A stretch of DNA of 35,327 bases from Tardiphaga sp. (GCF_028290785.1 NZ_JAQGJD010000327.1:1-35327), one strand, 5' to 3'. Positions 8,210 through 16,808 are shown, counted from the first letter of the stretch. The notes: a model not told the origin generated them from the sequence alone. Translations and numbers: made by a program.

Positions 8210-9694
8210 ATGGCCCGCGATCCGCAAGGCGCCCTTGTCGCGCTCAACCGCTTCGGCTTCGGCGCCCGCGGCGGCGCCTCCGGCGATATCGTCAATGCGG
8301 CGTCGGATCCGCGAGGCTTCGTCAAGGCCGAGTTGAGCCGCCCGAACGGCGTTTTGCTGGAACTGCCAGGGCTGCAATCGACCCCGGAGCTCGGCCAGGC
8401 GCTGTTCGCCTATCAGCTCGAAGCCAAGGCCGCGCGCGACGCGGCGGCGAAGGTGGTCGCGATGGCGCCGCCGGAGGCTGCGCCGGCGATGGACGCCAAA
8501 CCCGACATGACCGCCGGCAATACCGTGATGACGGTGCAGCCGGATGCACCGAAACCGCCGGTCGTTCCGCCGCCGCCGCTCAACGTCGTGCAAAAAGTGT
8601 TTCGCGCGGAATCGCTGGCGCGGATCCAGCGGGCCACCATCGTCGATTGCGGCTTCACCGAGCGGCTGGTGACGTTCTGGTCGAACCATTTCTGCATTTC
8701 CGCCAACAAGGGCGAACCGGCGCGGATCTGGGCCGGCTCGTTCGAGCGCGAGGCGATCCGCCCCTTCGTGCTCGGCCGCTTCAGCGACATGCTGCGCGCC
8801 GTCGAGCAGCATCCGGCGATGCTGTTCTTTCTCGACAACCAGCAGTCGATCGGCCCGTCGTCGAAGGCCGGGCAGAACGGCAAGCGCGGCCTCAACGAGA
8901 ACCTCGCGCGCGAGATCATGGAGCTGCATACGCTCGGCGTCGGCTCCGGCTATTCGCAGGGCGACGTCACCACGCTGGCGCGCATCATCACCGGCTGGAC
9001 CTTTGCGGGCCGCGAAGGAAAGATCGGCGTGCCCGGCAGTTTTGCATTCAACGCCAATGCCCATGAGCCGGGCGCGCAGGTGCTGCTCGGCAAGAGCTAT
9101 GACGATACCGGCGTGACCCAGGGCGAGGCGGCGCTGGCCGACATCGCGCGGCAGCCCGCGACCGCCAGATTCATCGCGACCAAATTCGCGCAGCACTTTG
9201 TTGCCGACGCGCCGCCGCCGGCGCTGGTGGCTAAGCTGGAGGCCGTGTTCAAAAAAACCGACGGCGACCTCAAGGCGCTGTCGCTGGCGCTTGTCGATTC
9301 CGACGAGGCGTGGACCGCGCCGCTCACCAAGATGCGCAGCCCCTACGAATACCTGATCGCCACCGGCCGCGTGCTGGCGCGGATTCCCGACGATCCCAAC
9401 CGCTATATCGGCAGCCTCAACATGCTCGGCCAGCCGCTGTGGTCGCCGCCGGGGCCAAACGGCTTTGCCGACAGCAACGCCGCCTGGGCCGCTCCCGAAG
9501 GCATGAAGCTGCGGCTCGATATCGCGGCGCAGATCTCGGCACGGATCGCCGACAGCATCGATGCCCGCGAACTGCTCGACGTCATCGCCGGCGAGGCTGC
9601 GTCGTCCGAGACCCGCAACACCATCGCGCGCGCGGAAACGCGGCAGCAGGCGCTGGCACTGCTGCTGATGTCGCCGGAATTCCAGAGGAGATGA
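8210..9694 (+). CDS. DUF1800 family protein
   Basis: A 494-residue member of the DUF1800 family, recognisable by ALNRFGFGARGG near the N-terminus, TFWSNHFCIS, the highly conserved NENLAREIMELHTLGV and the following YSQGDVTTLARIITGWTF. DUF1800 proteins are of unknown biochemical function and are typically encoded next to a DUF1501 protein, as here. No N-terminal signal peptide is evident, although the partner has one. AAGGGAAA precedes the ATG at 8210. The stop TGA (9692-9694) lies inside the ribosome-binding/start region of the DUF1501 gene, so the two are translationally coupled. Confidence 0.93.
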   Translation: MARDPQGALVALNRFGFGARGGASGDIVNAASDPRGFVKAELSRPNGVLLELPGLQSTPELGQALFAYQLEAKAARDAAAKVVAMAPPEAAPAMDAKPDMTAGNTVMTVQPDAPKPPVVPPPPLNVVQKVFRAESLARIQRATIVDCGFTERLVTFWSNHFCISANKGEPARIWAGSFEREAIRPFVLGRFSDMLRAVEQHPAMLFFLDNQQSIGPSSKAGQNGKRGLNENLAREIMELHTLGVGSGYSQGDVTTLARIITGWTFAGREGKIGVPGSFAFNANAHEPGAQVLLGKSYDDTGVTQGEAALADIARQPATARFIATKFAQHFVADAPPPALVAKLEAVFKKTDGDLKALSLALVDSDEAWTAPLTKMRSPYEYLIATGRVLARIPDDPNRYIGSLNMLGQPLWSPPGPNGFADSNAAWAAPEGMKLRLDIAAQISARIADSIDARELLDVIAGEAASSETRNTIARAETRQQALALLLMSPEFQRR

Positions 9695-9696
9695 CG

Positions 9697-10914
9697 ATGG
9701 ATTGCGAAAGCCGGACAGCGCCGCTCGCCACCCGCCGCTCCCTGTTACTTGGCGGCGCGGCCTTCGCCGCATGGGCCTATATTCCGAAATTCGCCCGTGC
9801 GGCGGACGCGCGCGATCCTCGCCTGATCGTCGTGATCCTGCGCGGCGCGCTGGACGGCCTCGCCACCGTGGCGCCGATCGGCGATCCCGATTACGTCGGC
9901 CTGCACGGCTCGATCGCGCTGGCCAAGGACGGCGCGCATCCCGCGTTGATGCTGGACTCGTTCTTCGGCCTGCATCCGGCGATGCCGGAATTTTCCCGCA
10001 TGTACCGCGAGAAAAAAGCCGCGGTGGTACATGCGGTGGCGACGTCGTATCGCGAGCGCTCGCATTTCGACGGCCAGGATACGCTGGAGAGCGGCTTTCC
10101 CGGTCCCGGCCGGGTGCAGTCCGGCTGGCTCAACCGCGCCATCGAGGCGTTGCCTCGCGGCGAGCGAGTGTCCTCCGGCCTCGCCATCGGCCCTACCACG
10201 CCGCTGATCCTGCGCGGCAGTGCGCCGACGGTCGGCTGGGCGCCGGTCAACCTGCCGACCGCAGCGGACGACACCGCGATGCGGCTGATCGAACTCTACC
10301 GCAACCGCGATCCCGCGCTCGGCGTGGCACTGTCGCAGGGTTTGCAACTCGACAAGATCGCCAAAGGCGACGCCATGAAGCCGGCGCCCGGCGTCAAGGT
10401 GACGGCGATGCAGCAGGTGGCGCGAGGCGCGGCGAAGCTGATGGCCGCGGATGACGGCCCGCGCGTGGCGGCGCTGGCCTTCGACGGCTGGGATACCCAT
10501 GCGCAGGAAGGCGGCCCGGTCGGCCGCCTCGCGCAATTGCTCGGCGGGCTCGACAATGCGCTGGCCGAATTCGAGACCGGCCTCGGCCCGCACTGGCGCG
10601 ACACCGTCGTCGTGGTCGCCACCGAATTCGGCCGCACGGCAAAAATCAACGGCACCGACGGCACCGATCACGGCACCGGCACGGTGGCGCTGCTGGCAGG
10701 CGGCGCGGTGCAGGGCGGCCGGGTGATCTCGGACTGGCCGGGCCTGAAGCCGGCCAACCTGTTCGAGGCCCGCGACCTCGCGCCGACCACCGATCTGCGC
10801 GCGATCCTGAAAGGCGTGCTGCACGATCATTTGGGTCTCGGCGAACGCGCGCTGGCCGAGCGGGTGTTTCCGGACAGCGGAATGGTGAAGCCGGCGAAGG
10901 GGTTGGTAGGGTAG
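9697..10914 (+). CDS. DUF1501 family exported protein
   Basis: A 405-residue protein of the DUF1501 family, whose fold is related to the alkaline phosphatase/sulfatase superfamily. The N-terminus (TRRSLLLGGAAFAAWAYIPKFARA) is a good twin-arginine signal, predicting export to the periplasm. Family landmarks include LIVVILRGALDGLATVAPIGD, SHFDGQDTLESG, FDGWDTHAQEGG, VVVATEFGRTAKINGTDGTDHG and LLAGGAVQGG; the Asp/His-rich segments resemble the metal-binding side chains of the superfamily. The substrate is unknown. ATG 9697 is chosen because GAGGAG ends six bases before it; an ATG at 9691 overlaps the upstream stop by four bases and is also possible. A palindromic repeat follows 40 bases after the stop. 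Confidence 0.93.
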   Translation: MDCESRTAPLATRRSLLLGGAAFAAWAYIPKFARAADARDPRLIVVILRGALDGLATVAPIGDPDYVGLHGSIALAKDGAHPALMLDSFFGLHPAMPEFSRMYREKKAAVVHAVATSYRERSHFDGQDTLESGFPGPGRVQSGWLNRAIEALPRGERVSSGLAIGPTTPLILRGSAPTVGWAPVNLPTAADDTAMRLIELYRNRDPALGVALSQGLQLDKIAKGDAMKPAPGVKVTAMQQVARGAAKLMAADDGPRVAALAFDGWDTHAQEGGPVGRLAQLLGGLDNALAEFETGLGPHWRDTVVVVATEFGRTAKINGTDGTDHGTGTVALLAGGAVQGGRVISDWPGLKPANLFEARDLAPTTDLRAILKGVLHDHLGLGERALAERVFPDSGMVKPAKGLVG

Positions 10915-10953
10915 TTCGCTCACTGCGGCGCGACACCTTGCCATACGCTCCGT

Positions 10954-11078
10954 GTCGTCCCCGCGAAGGCGGGGACCCATAGCCGCTGTCGTCATGTGGC
11001 TCACGAAACATAGTGGCCAGCATCGTGGCTTCGCAGCCAACGCCTGAGGTTATGGATCCCCGCTTTCGCGGGGACGAC
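10954..11078. repeat. Palindromic intergenic repeat, family A copy 2
   Basis: Begins GTCGTCCCCGCGAAGGCGG and ends CCGCTTTCGCGGGGACGAC, with the inner pair ACCCATAGCC / GGTTATGGAT. The arms are nearly perfect complements and each arm contains a small hairpin of its own. It shares both arms with 4912-5048 while the centres differ. It sits between the convergent ends of the DUF1501 gene and the secreted-protein gene, a position suiting a bidirectional terminator. Confidence 0.88.
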
Positions 11079-11101
11079 AGCATCAGGCGTCTTGCGAAGG
11101 A

Positions 11102-11539
11102 CTACCTCAGCGAAATCGCCAGCCCGCTCAGATCGGCGTTGACCATCAGCCCGGTCTGCCGGCCTGACAGTTCGAGCACGGCGCCCTTCTCATTGGCCAG
11201 CACGATGGCGCTGACGCCGCGGCCGATCGCGGCACCCGCGCCGCCGGCGCCGTAGACGCCCGCCACATCGGACGGTTGGTTGATACGGCTGACCCGGCCG
11301 GACAAATAGGTCTGCGACGCGCCGAACACCAGGCCGGCGCTTAAGCCCCCGATCGACAGCGGATACTGGCGGCCGCGAAACGTCAGCGTGCCCGAACCGC
11401 CCGACGCGCCGATGAACCAGCCGCCCTTCAGCACCGAGATCCGGATCGTGCCGCTGTCGGCACGGGCGGCGGTGGCGCCGAGGCTGGCGATGGCAATCGT
11501 GGCGGCGACGAGGGCGGTGCGAAGCGAGGAGCGGGCCAT
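11102..11539 (-). CDS. Small secreted glycine-rich protein of unknown function
   Basis: A 145-residue protein with a clear Sec signal peptide (RTALVAATIAIASLGATAARA) and a Gly/Ala/Ser-rich mature part with alternating hydrophobic residues (GTLTFRGRQYPLSIGGLSAG, VYGAGGAGAAIGRG), suggestive of a beta-strand protein. The pattern of a 'basic-residue YPL/F GGL' strand followed by a Gly-rich block weakly recalls the DUF1134/EipA envelope proteins, but I would not assign the family without a profile search. It is probably periplasmic or outer-membrane attached. AAGGA lies seven bases before the ATG. It is convergent with the DUF1501 gene. Confidence 0.8.
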   Translation of the reverse strand: MARSSLRTALVAATIAIASLGATAARADSGTIRISVLKGGWFIGASGGSGTLTFRGRQYPLSIGGLSAGLVFGASQTYLSGRVSRINQPSDVAGVYGAGGAGAAIGRGVSAIVLANEKGAVLELSGRQTGLMVNADLSGLAISLR

Positions 11540-11618
11540 GGGATGTCCTTGGGTGAGATGAGTCGCGTGATGGCCGCAGTGTCGGAGAAAAGCGCCGCGG
11601 GGTCCATGGTAGTAGGTT

Positions 11619-11700
11619 GTAGGGAGGATTAGCGGAAGGCGTAATCCGCCGATGCATCGCGGCGAAACGGCGGATTGTGCTGCGCTAATCCGGCGTACGA
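11619..11700. repeat. Palindromic intergenic repeat, family B copy 1
   Basis: Starts GTAGGGAGGATTAGCGGAAG and ends with the complementary GCGCTAATCCGGCGTAC, with inner arms GTAATCCGCCG and CGGCGGATT. It matches the better-preserved copy at 20361-20438. It ends four bases before the stop of the small membrane-protein gene (read on the minus strand) and may form its 3' transcript end. Confidence 0.85.
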
Positions 11701-11704
11701 ACTT

Positions 11705-11881
11705 TCACTTCCCGAGATGCGCCGCCACCCATAGCGCGTAGCCGATCATGCCGAGCGCGGGAATGGCATAGAGCAGCGTGCCCCAGATCGCCCATTTCAT
11801 CGTCGCCGGCCGCAATGCCGCGGCATTGCTGCGCGCCGGTTGCGCGGCCAGCGGTTCGTCCATCTTCAAGATATCGGACAT
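11705..11881 (-). CDS. Small single-pass membrane protein
   Basis: A 58-residue protein with a polar N-terminal half of about 28 residues and one hydrophobic helix (WAIWGTLLYAIPALGMIGYA) ending in a short HLGK tail. GGAGGA lies close before the ATG at 11881, supporting this start over in-frame upstream codons. No family is recognised and the function is unknown. It lies downstream of, and divergent in context from, the aldo/keto reductase (the two are on the same strand with the reductase ending 106 bases upstream). Confidence 0.7.
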   Translation of the reverse strand: MSDILKMDEPLAAQPARSNAAALRPATMKWAIWGTLLYAIPALGMIGYALWVAAHLGK

Positions 11882-11987
11882 GACTTCCTCCCAAACTTTT
11901 ATTTTGAGGGAAGCTGTCATATCGCCTGCCGACTCACAAGCCGGCAAAGGCGCTCGGACTATCCAAGCGAAGTCCGCGCTGCGGAAT

Positions 11988-12932
11988 TTATGCGGCCTGC
12001 GTGATGGTATCGATCTCCGCCATGTCCTGCGCGCTGATCGCCCACTCGATGGCTTTTACGTTCTGCTCGATCTGCTCGACGCGCGTGGCGCCGGCGATCA
12101 CGCTGGAGACCTGCGGCCGGGCCGCGAGCCAGGAGAAGGCGAGTTCGAGCATGGTGTGGCCGCGTGCTTTCACGAACGCCTCGAGCTTTTCGACGATCGC
12201 CTCGTTGCGCGGCGTCACATAGCGATCGCGCAATGCCGGCGACTTCGCGAAGCGGGTGTCGGCCGGCGCAGCAGTGCCGCGGACATACTTGCCGGTGAGC
12301 AGGCCAGAGGCCAGCGGGAAGAATGGCAGCAGGCCGAGGTTGAAATGCTGCGCCGCCGGCAGCAGGTCCTTCTCGATGTCGCGCACGACAAGGCTGTATT
12401 CGTCCTGACACGACACGAACGGGCTGACATGGATGCCGCGCGCGGTCATCTCGGCTTCGGCAAGGCGCCAGGCCGGGAAATTGGAGTTGCCGATGTAGCG
12501 CACCTTGCCCTGGCGCACGAGGTCGTCGAGCGCGCGCAGCGTCTCCTCGATGGGCGTCAGCGGGTCGAAGTCGTGCTGCTGGTACAGGTCGATGTAATCG
12601 GTGTTGAGCCGCTTCAGGCTGGCTTCCACCGCGCTCATGATGTAGCGCCGCGACGCGCCCTGCTTGCTGCCGTCGGTGGCCATCGGCTTGCAGAATTTGG
12701 TCGCCAGCACGATGTCCTTGCGGCGGTCGCCGAGCACCTGGCCGAGCACGGTCTCGGAGCCGCCCATGCCGGCATAGATGTCGGCGGTGTCGAACAAAGT
12801 GATGCCGAGGTCGATCGCCTTGTGGATCACCTTTCGCGAGGTTTCCAGGTCAGTGCGCTGGCCGAAGTTGTTGCAGCCGAGGCCGACGGCGGAGACGCGC
12901 AGGCCGGAGCCGCCGAGATTGCGAATTTGCAT
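11988..12932 (-). CDS. Aldo/keto reductase
   Basis: A 314-residue NADPH-dependent aldo/keto reductase with a TIM-barrel fold. The catalytic tetrad is complete: Asp48 and Tyr53 in FDTADIY, Lys79 in LATKF and His120 in YQQHDFDP. The C-terminal NADPH-binding portion is recognisable in the SSVIAGATRVEQIEQNVKA stretch, typical of YghZ/Tas-like reductases and potassium-channel beta-subunit relatives. The physiological carbonyl substrate cannot be read from sequence; cytosolic. AGGG stands about eight bases before the ATG. The acyltransferase gene lies upstream on the same strand with 96 bases between. Confidence 0.92.
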   Translation of the reverse strand: MQIRNLGGSGLRVSAVGLGCNNFGQRTDLETSRKVIHKAIDLGITLFDTADIYAGMGGSETVLGQVLGDRRKDIVLATKFCKPMATDGSKQGASRRYIMSAVEASLKRLNTDYIDLYQQHDFDPLTPIEETLRALDDLVRQGKVRYIGNSNFPAWRLAEAEMTARGIHVSPFVSCQDEYSLVVRDIEKDLLPAAQHFNLGLLPFFPLASGLLTGKYVRGTAAPADTRFAKSPALRDRYVTPRNEAIVEKLEAFVKARGHTMLELAFSWLAARPQVSSVIAGATRVEQIEQNVKAIEWAISAQDMAEIDTITQAA

Positions 12933-13028
12933 GATGGAACCCTGTCAGAACATAGCGTTGAACCGCGTTATGGCGCGCGTGCCGCGGCGCGACAAGGCGC
13001 GGTGCGTCATGGCGGCTGCGCGCGGCGT

Positions 13029-13877
13029 TCAGGCGATGGCGGGCAGGGTTTCTGCGGCGGGTGCGGGAGCGGGCAAGCCTGCGGCCTGCTTCGCCGCGCC
13101 GGCGCGTAACGCCGCGGTGGTCATGCGCCGCACCGCGGCTTCGGCGTCGCGCGCGATCTTCTTGCGGTCGGCGCTCATGTCATAGGCGACGGCTTCGCCC
13201 CAGGTCACGGTGATGTCGATGGCGCCGGCGGCCAGCACGCCGATGAAATGCGGGATCAGATCGAGGTCGCCGTACCACGCCACATGGTCGCGCAGCGCGC
13301 GGCCGACCGGTAGGCCGCCGAAGCCGACATAGGCCAGCGACAGCGGCTGCACCGTGATCTGGGTGTGATGGCTGGACTCGCCCAGCGCGTGATGCACCGC
13401 GCCGATCAGCGCCGAGCGAAACGGCAGGATGCGGATGCCGTCGCTGGAAGTGCCCTCGGCGAACAGCACCACGGCGTCGCCACCGAGCAGGCGGTCGCCG
13501 ATTTCCTGCGTTGCGGCGCCGGTCTTCTGCCGGCGCTCGCGCTCGATGAAGATGGTCCGCTGCAGTTTGGCGAGCCAGCCGAACACCGGCCAGCTGGCGA
13601 CCTCGCTCTTGGCGACGAACGCCACCGGCCCGAGCGCGCCGATCACGCAGATGTCGAGCCACGACACGTGGTTCGACAGGATCAGCACCGGCGTGTCCCG
13701 GGTGCGTCGGCCGATCTCGCGGATTCGCACGCCGGCCAGCGCGCAGAACACGCGGTGAAACAGCAGCGGAATGCGTTGCTGCCAGCGCCAGCCGAACGCC
13801 AGCGCGATCAGCTGGAACGGGGCCAGCAGCAGCGTGAGCATGGCGACGGCGAGCAGGGCGGCGACGAAGCGGATCAT
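13029..13877 (-). CDS. 1-acyl-sn-glycerol-3-phosphate acyltransferase family protein
   Basis: A 282-residue PlsC-type lysophospholipid acyltransferase. It has the HX4D catalytic motif in NHVSWLD (His70, Asp75), the substrate phosphate-binding region VAFVAKSEVASWPVFGWLA, and the FAEGTSSDG block (EGT at 141-143). The N-terminal hydrophobic helix (RFVAALLAVAMLTLLLAPFQ) would anchor it to the inner membrane. The start at 13877 is preferred because the hydrophobic anchor begins there; an open frame continues upstream to 14015 but runs through a terminator-like hairpin and has no protein-like character. Candidates are PlsC (phosphatidic acid synthesis) or the OlsA branch of ornithine lipid synthesis; no OlsB-type partner is adjacent, so the specificity is open. 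Confidence 0.88.
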   Translation of the reverse strand: MIRFVAALLAVAMLTLLLAPFQLIALAFGWRWQQRIPLLFHRVFCALAGVRIREIGRRTRDTPVLILSNHVSWLDICVIGALGPVAFVAKSEVASWPVFGWLAKLQRTIFIERERRQKTGAATQEIGDRLLGGDAVVLFAEGTSSDGIRILPFRSALIGAVHHALGESSHHTQITVQPLSLAYVGFGGLPVGRALRDHVAWYGDLDLIPHFIGVLAAGAIDITVTWGEAVAYDMSADRKKIARDAEAAVRRMTTAALRAGAAKQAAGLPAPAPAAETLPAIA

Positions 13878-13923
13878 GCCGGTGTTATATCCGATGCCGC
13901 CCCGCCAAGGCAAAGTAGAGCGC

Positions 13924-13967
13924 AAAAAAAGGCGGCCCCTGCCAGGGTGGCAACTGACGGGGACCGC
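13924..13967 (-). terminator. Intrinsic terminator of the membrane PAS gene
   Basis: On the minus strand, GCGGTCCCC pairs with GGGGCCGC with one bulged base, and inside it TGCCA-CCC-TGGCA forms a perfect hairpin. A run of seven T follows at once. It lies about 100 bases after the PAS-gene stop and 47 bases before the acyltransferase ATG, so it should separate these two same-strand genes. Confidence 0.75.
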
Positions 13968-14064
13968 TTCAAACATCCAGACTGCGACGGGGGAAGCGAC
14001 CGGATGCAGCCGCAAGTTAGCCCCGGCGCATTACACGGAAGTGACAGCTACACTTATCCACAGC

Positions 14065-14655
14065 CTACTCGGCGGCGTGCAGGTGGCCGCCGGCGAACAC
14101 GTCGCCACCCTCTCGCAACGCCAGATAGTAGTCGCGGTTGGCCATGTCGTCGTTATAGCGCACCAGGTCGGTGACCGGGGTGTAGCTCAACATCCGGCCG
14201 CCGTCCGGCAGCGCGGTGCAGTTGAGCCGCAGCACCTGGCCGCTGCGCAGCCGCAGCGTGACCGGCGCGGCGTCGCCGGCGCGGATCGCCTCGACGCGAC
14301 GGGCAATGAAGCCATCGACCTCGTCGTCGGGCAGGTCATAAGCGTGGGTATCGCGGCCGTGATACATCAGCGCGATCAGCGGCAGCTTGCTGTCGGCCTT
14401 GTCGTCGGGCAGCGTGAAGTAGCGCCGGTACGCGCCGTTGATGAATTCGGCGCGGGTGTCGGCATTGAGCAGCACTACGCCGATGTCGATACGATCAAGC
14501 GCCGCCGACAGCCGTTCGGCGACGGCGTAATGCGCGCGCTCCCTGGCGCGGGCGGCTTGCCGCCTGCGCCAGAGCCAGCCGAAGGCGGCCAGAGCGAACA
14601 AGGCCAACGCGGTCGCGACGACGGGATCCTGAAGTATTCGCGAATCGAATGGCAT
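14065..14655 (-). CDS. Membrane-anchored PAS-domain protein without output domain
   Basis: A 196-residue protein. One transmembrane helix (PVVATALALFALAAFGWLW) is followed by a basic stretch (RRRQAARARERAHY) and a PAS-type domain from about residue 48 (RLSAALDRIDIGVVLLNADTRAEFINGAYRRYF to LSYTPVTDLVRYND). The sequence RIDIGVVLLNADTRAEFIN is typical of PAS_7-like domains that precede histidine-kinase or GGDEF modules in Bradyrhizobium, but here the chain ends soon after the PAS domain and no catalytic domain follows. It may act through a partner protein or be a truncated sensor. The terminator at 13924-13967 follows. It diverges from the DUF486 gene with about 210 bases between. Confidence 0.83.
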   Translation of the reverse strand: MPFDSRILQDPVVATALALFALAAFGWLWRRRQAARARERAHYAVAERLSAALDRIDIGVVLLNADTRAEFINGAYRRYFTLPDDKADSKLPLIALMYHGRDTHAYDLPDDEVDGFIARRVEAIRAGDAAPVTLRLRSGQVLRLNCTALPDGGRMLSYTPVTDLVRYNDDMANRDYYLALREGGDVFAGGHLHAAE

Positions 14656-14865
14656 GGGCCATACCCGGGTTCAGACAAGGGTAGACCCGCAGCTTGGCCG
14701 TTGGTTGCGCGATAGCCCACAGCTTCCAGGTGGCATCGTGAACACGAGGTTGATGGAATCGGGTGGATTTCCGTCGATTCGGCTGGAAATGCTGTCGGTC
14801 GCGCCTGGAACCGCTGCCCGCGCCGTCAGTTACCGACGCGTTTGCAAACACGCCAAAGGATGACC

Positions 14866-15222
14866 ATGCCGTTTACCATTCCCCCGCTGCTGCTGCCGAT
14901 CCTGATGCTGTTCGCCTCCAACGTGTTCATGACCTTCGCCTGGTATGGCCATCTGAAGTTCAAAGGCAGTTCGCTGGTGCTGGTCATCATGGTGAGCTGG
15001 GGCATCGCCTTCTTCGAATACTGGCTGGCGGTGCCGGCCAACCGCTGGGGCAGCGAGGTCTACAATGCAGCCCAGCTGAAAACGATGCAGGAGGTCATCA
15101 CGCTGGTGGTGTTCGCCGCCTTCTCGGTCCTGTACCTGAAAGAGCCGCTCGGCTGGAACCACGCGATCGGCTTTGCGTTCATCGCGGCAGGCGCGTTCTT
15201 CATCTTTCACAAGTGGTCGTGA
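14866..15222 (+). CDS. DUF486 family small membrane protein
   Basis: A 118-residue protein with four hydrophobic segments: LLLPILMLFASNVFMTFAWY, LVLVIMVSWGIAFFEYWLAV, VITLVVFAAFSVLYL and IGFAFIAAGAFFIFH. The family marks FMTFAWYGHLK, EYWLAVPANR and the ending FFIFHKW identify DUF486, which is distantly related to the drug/metabolite transporter superfamily. No substrate is known. The ATG at 14866 has AAGGA five bases upstream; another ATG two codons earlier overlaps that ribosome-binding site. It is convergent with the sugar dehydrogenase gene (29 bases between stops). Confidence 0.9.
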   Translation: MPFTIPPLLLPILMLFASNVFMTFAWYGHLKFKGSSLVLVIMVSWGIAFFEYWLAVPANRWGSEVYNAAQLKTMQEVITLVVFAAFSVLYLKEPLGWNHAIGFAFIAAGAFFIFHKWS

Positions 15223-15251
15223 TCACGGCGGTGTGCGTGGCGAGCCGCCTT

Positions 15252-16412
15252 CTACTTCGCCGGCGTCACGCGAAGTACCCGTCCCGCCGAACTGTCGGTC
15301 AGCAGCCATAGCGCGCCGTCGGGACCTTGCCTGACGTCGCGGATGCGCTCGTTCAAATTTTGCAACAAGCGCTCTTCCCCCGTCACCGCATTGCCGTTGA
15401 GCGACAGTCGCACCAGCATCTGGCCGGCAAGCGCGCCGGTGAACAGGCTGCCGCGCCATTTCGGAAACAGCGCGCCGGTGTAGAACGTCATGCCGGAAGG
15501 CGCGATCGACGGCACCCAGGCCTTGATCGGCTGCTCCATGCCGGCTTTCGCCGTGCTCTCGTGAATCTTTGCGCCGGAATAGTCGATGCCGAAGCCGATC
15601 ACCGGCCAGCCGTAATTCTTGCCGGGGCCGATGATGTTGACCTCGTCGCCGCCGCGCGGGCCGTGCTCGATTTCCCACAACTCGCCCGACGCCGGGTTGA
15701 TCGCGAGGCCCTGTTCGTTGCGGTGGCCGTAGCTCCAGATCTCAGGCTTGGCGCCGTCGCGGCCGACGAATGGATTGTCTTTCGGCACGGTGCCATCAGG
15801 GGCAATGCGGATCAGCTTGCCCAGGTGATTGCCGAGGTTCTGCGCCTCGTCGCGGTAGCTGAAATGCTCGCCGAGGCTGACGAACAGGTTGCCGTCGCTG
15901 GCCTGCACGATGCGGCAGCCGTAGTGGTTGCCGGACGATAGCGGGCCGTCCTGGCGGAAGATCACCTTGACATCGGTGAGGCCGGGCGCTGCGCCATCGA
16001 CGAGTTTGGCGCGCGCCACCGCGGTGCGTCCGCCGTTGCCGCTGCGTTCGGAATAGCAAAAGTAGATGGTGGCGTTAGCCGCGAAGCCGCTGTCGGTAAT
16101 GACGTCGAGCAGGCCGCCCTGACCTGAAGCCCAGACCGCCGGCACGTCCTTCAGCGGCGGCGACAGCTGGCCCTGCGGCGTGACCAGCCGCATCCGTCCG
16201 GGGCGCTCGGTCACCAGCATGCGGCCATCCGGCAGGAACGCCAGCGACCACGGATTGACCAGGCCGCCGGCGACCGTCTGCACCTCGAGCTGTCCCGCGG
16301 ACGAGTCGAACGCGGTGTTATCGCCGCGCGAAGATGTGGCGATCAGAAACGTTGCAGTCACGACGATCGCCGCTGTCAGCGACGCGGTGACCCAAACCAC
16401 CGGCGACTTCAT
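15252..16412 (-). CDS. yliI: PQQ-dependent soluble aldose sugar dehydrogenase family protein
   Basis: A 386-residue beta-propeller protein of the soluble glucose/aldose dehydrogenase family (YliI/Asd type). It has an N-terminal signal or anchor (VVWVTASLTAAIVVTATFLI), then NPWSLAFLPDGRMLVTERPG, GQGGLLDVI, the GNHYGCRI segment with the presumed catalytic His, WSYGHRNEQGLAINP, WEIEHGPRGGDEVN, YGWPVIGFG and SGMTFYTG. Family members oxidise aldoses in the periplasm with bound PQQ; no pqq genes are in this window. The length is typical. Expected substrates are broad; the in-vivo role in this organism is unknown. Confidence 0.92.
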   Translation of the reverse strand: MKSPVVWVTASLTAAIVVTATFLIATSSRGDNTAFDSSAGQLEVQTVAGGLVNPWSLAFLPDGRMLVTERPGRMRLVTPQGQLSPPLKDVPAVWASGQGGLLDVITDSGFAANATIYFCYSERSGNGGRTAVARAKLVDGAAPGLTDVKVIFRQDGPLSSGNHYGCRIVQASDGNLFVSLGEHFSYRDEAQNLGNHLGKLIRIAPDGTVPKDNPFVGRDGAKPEIWSYGHRNEQGLAINPASGELWEIEHGPRGGDEVNIIGPGKNYGWPVIGFGIDYSGAKIHESTAKAGMEQPIKAWVPSIAPSGMTFYTGALFPKWRGSLFTGALAGQMLVRLSLNGNAVTGEERLLQNLNERIRDVRQGPDGALWLLTDSSAGRVLRVTPAK

Positions 16413-16489
16413 TAGGTTGGCTCCATCACGGAGGCGTTGCGCGCGCGATGCCTGTCATCGCGGGCCGTCGTTGCGGGAAGGGGGAACGG

Positions 16490-16669
16490 TCAGAGCGGCA
16501 GCGGCATGGCTATCGATACCCGGATCGTCAGCACCGTGAGCGTGACGATCAGGCAGAGCGACAGGCAGCCGACCGCGAGCGTCGCGGCGACGGCATTGGT
16601 CAGGCGGGTGGAAGCAGCGGGAGCAGGGCGCGCCTCGAAACCTGCAACTACGCGAAGCGACCGGATCAT
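16490..16669 (-). CDS. Putative small single-pass membrane protein
   Basis: A 59-residue open frame starting MIRSLRVVAG with one hydrophobic helix (LAVGCLSLCLIVTLTVLTIR) near its end. GAAGGA lies ten bases before the ATG at 16669. It resembles no family I know. It lies in the gap between the third GST and the sugar dehydrogenase, on their strand. The hydrophobic pattern and ribosome-binding site favour a real gene; its small size keeps confidence moderate. Confidence 0.5.
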   Translation of the reverse strand: MIRSLRVVAGFEARPAPAASTRLTNAVAATLAVGCLSLCLIVTLTVLTIRVSIAMPLPL

Positions 16670-16808
16670 GGCCGTAAATCCTTCAAATCGCGGACGAATC
16701 ACCCGCTACTCACGATTTTGCAGGACTAGCAGGCAGGATTTAGGCGGAATGGATGCAACTATGGCGGGATGATGGCTTGATTGCCCTTTATGCCCGCTAT
16801 TTCAGGGA

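Noticed and set aside
13878..14015. N-terminal extension of the acyltransferase to 14015
   Set aside because: The frame is open but crosses the A7/T7 terminator hairpin, and the hydrophobic anchor expected at the N-terminus starts at 13877.
16740..16800. Short plus-strand frame starting at 16753
   Set aside because: It overlaps the 3' end of the GST gene antisense and shows no ribosome-binding site or protein-like composition.
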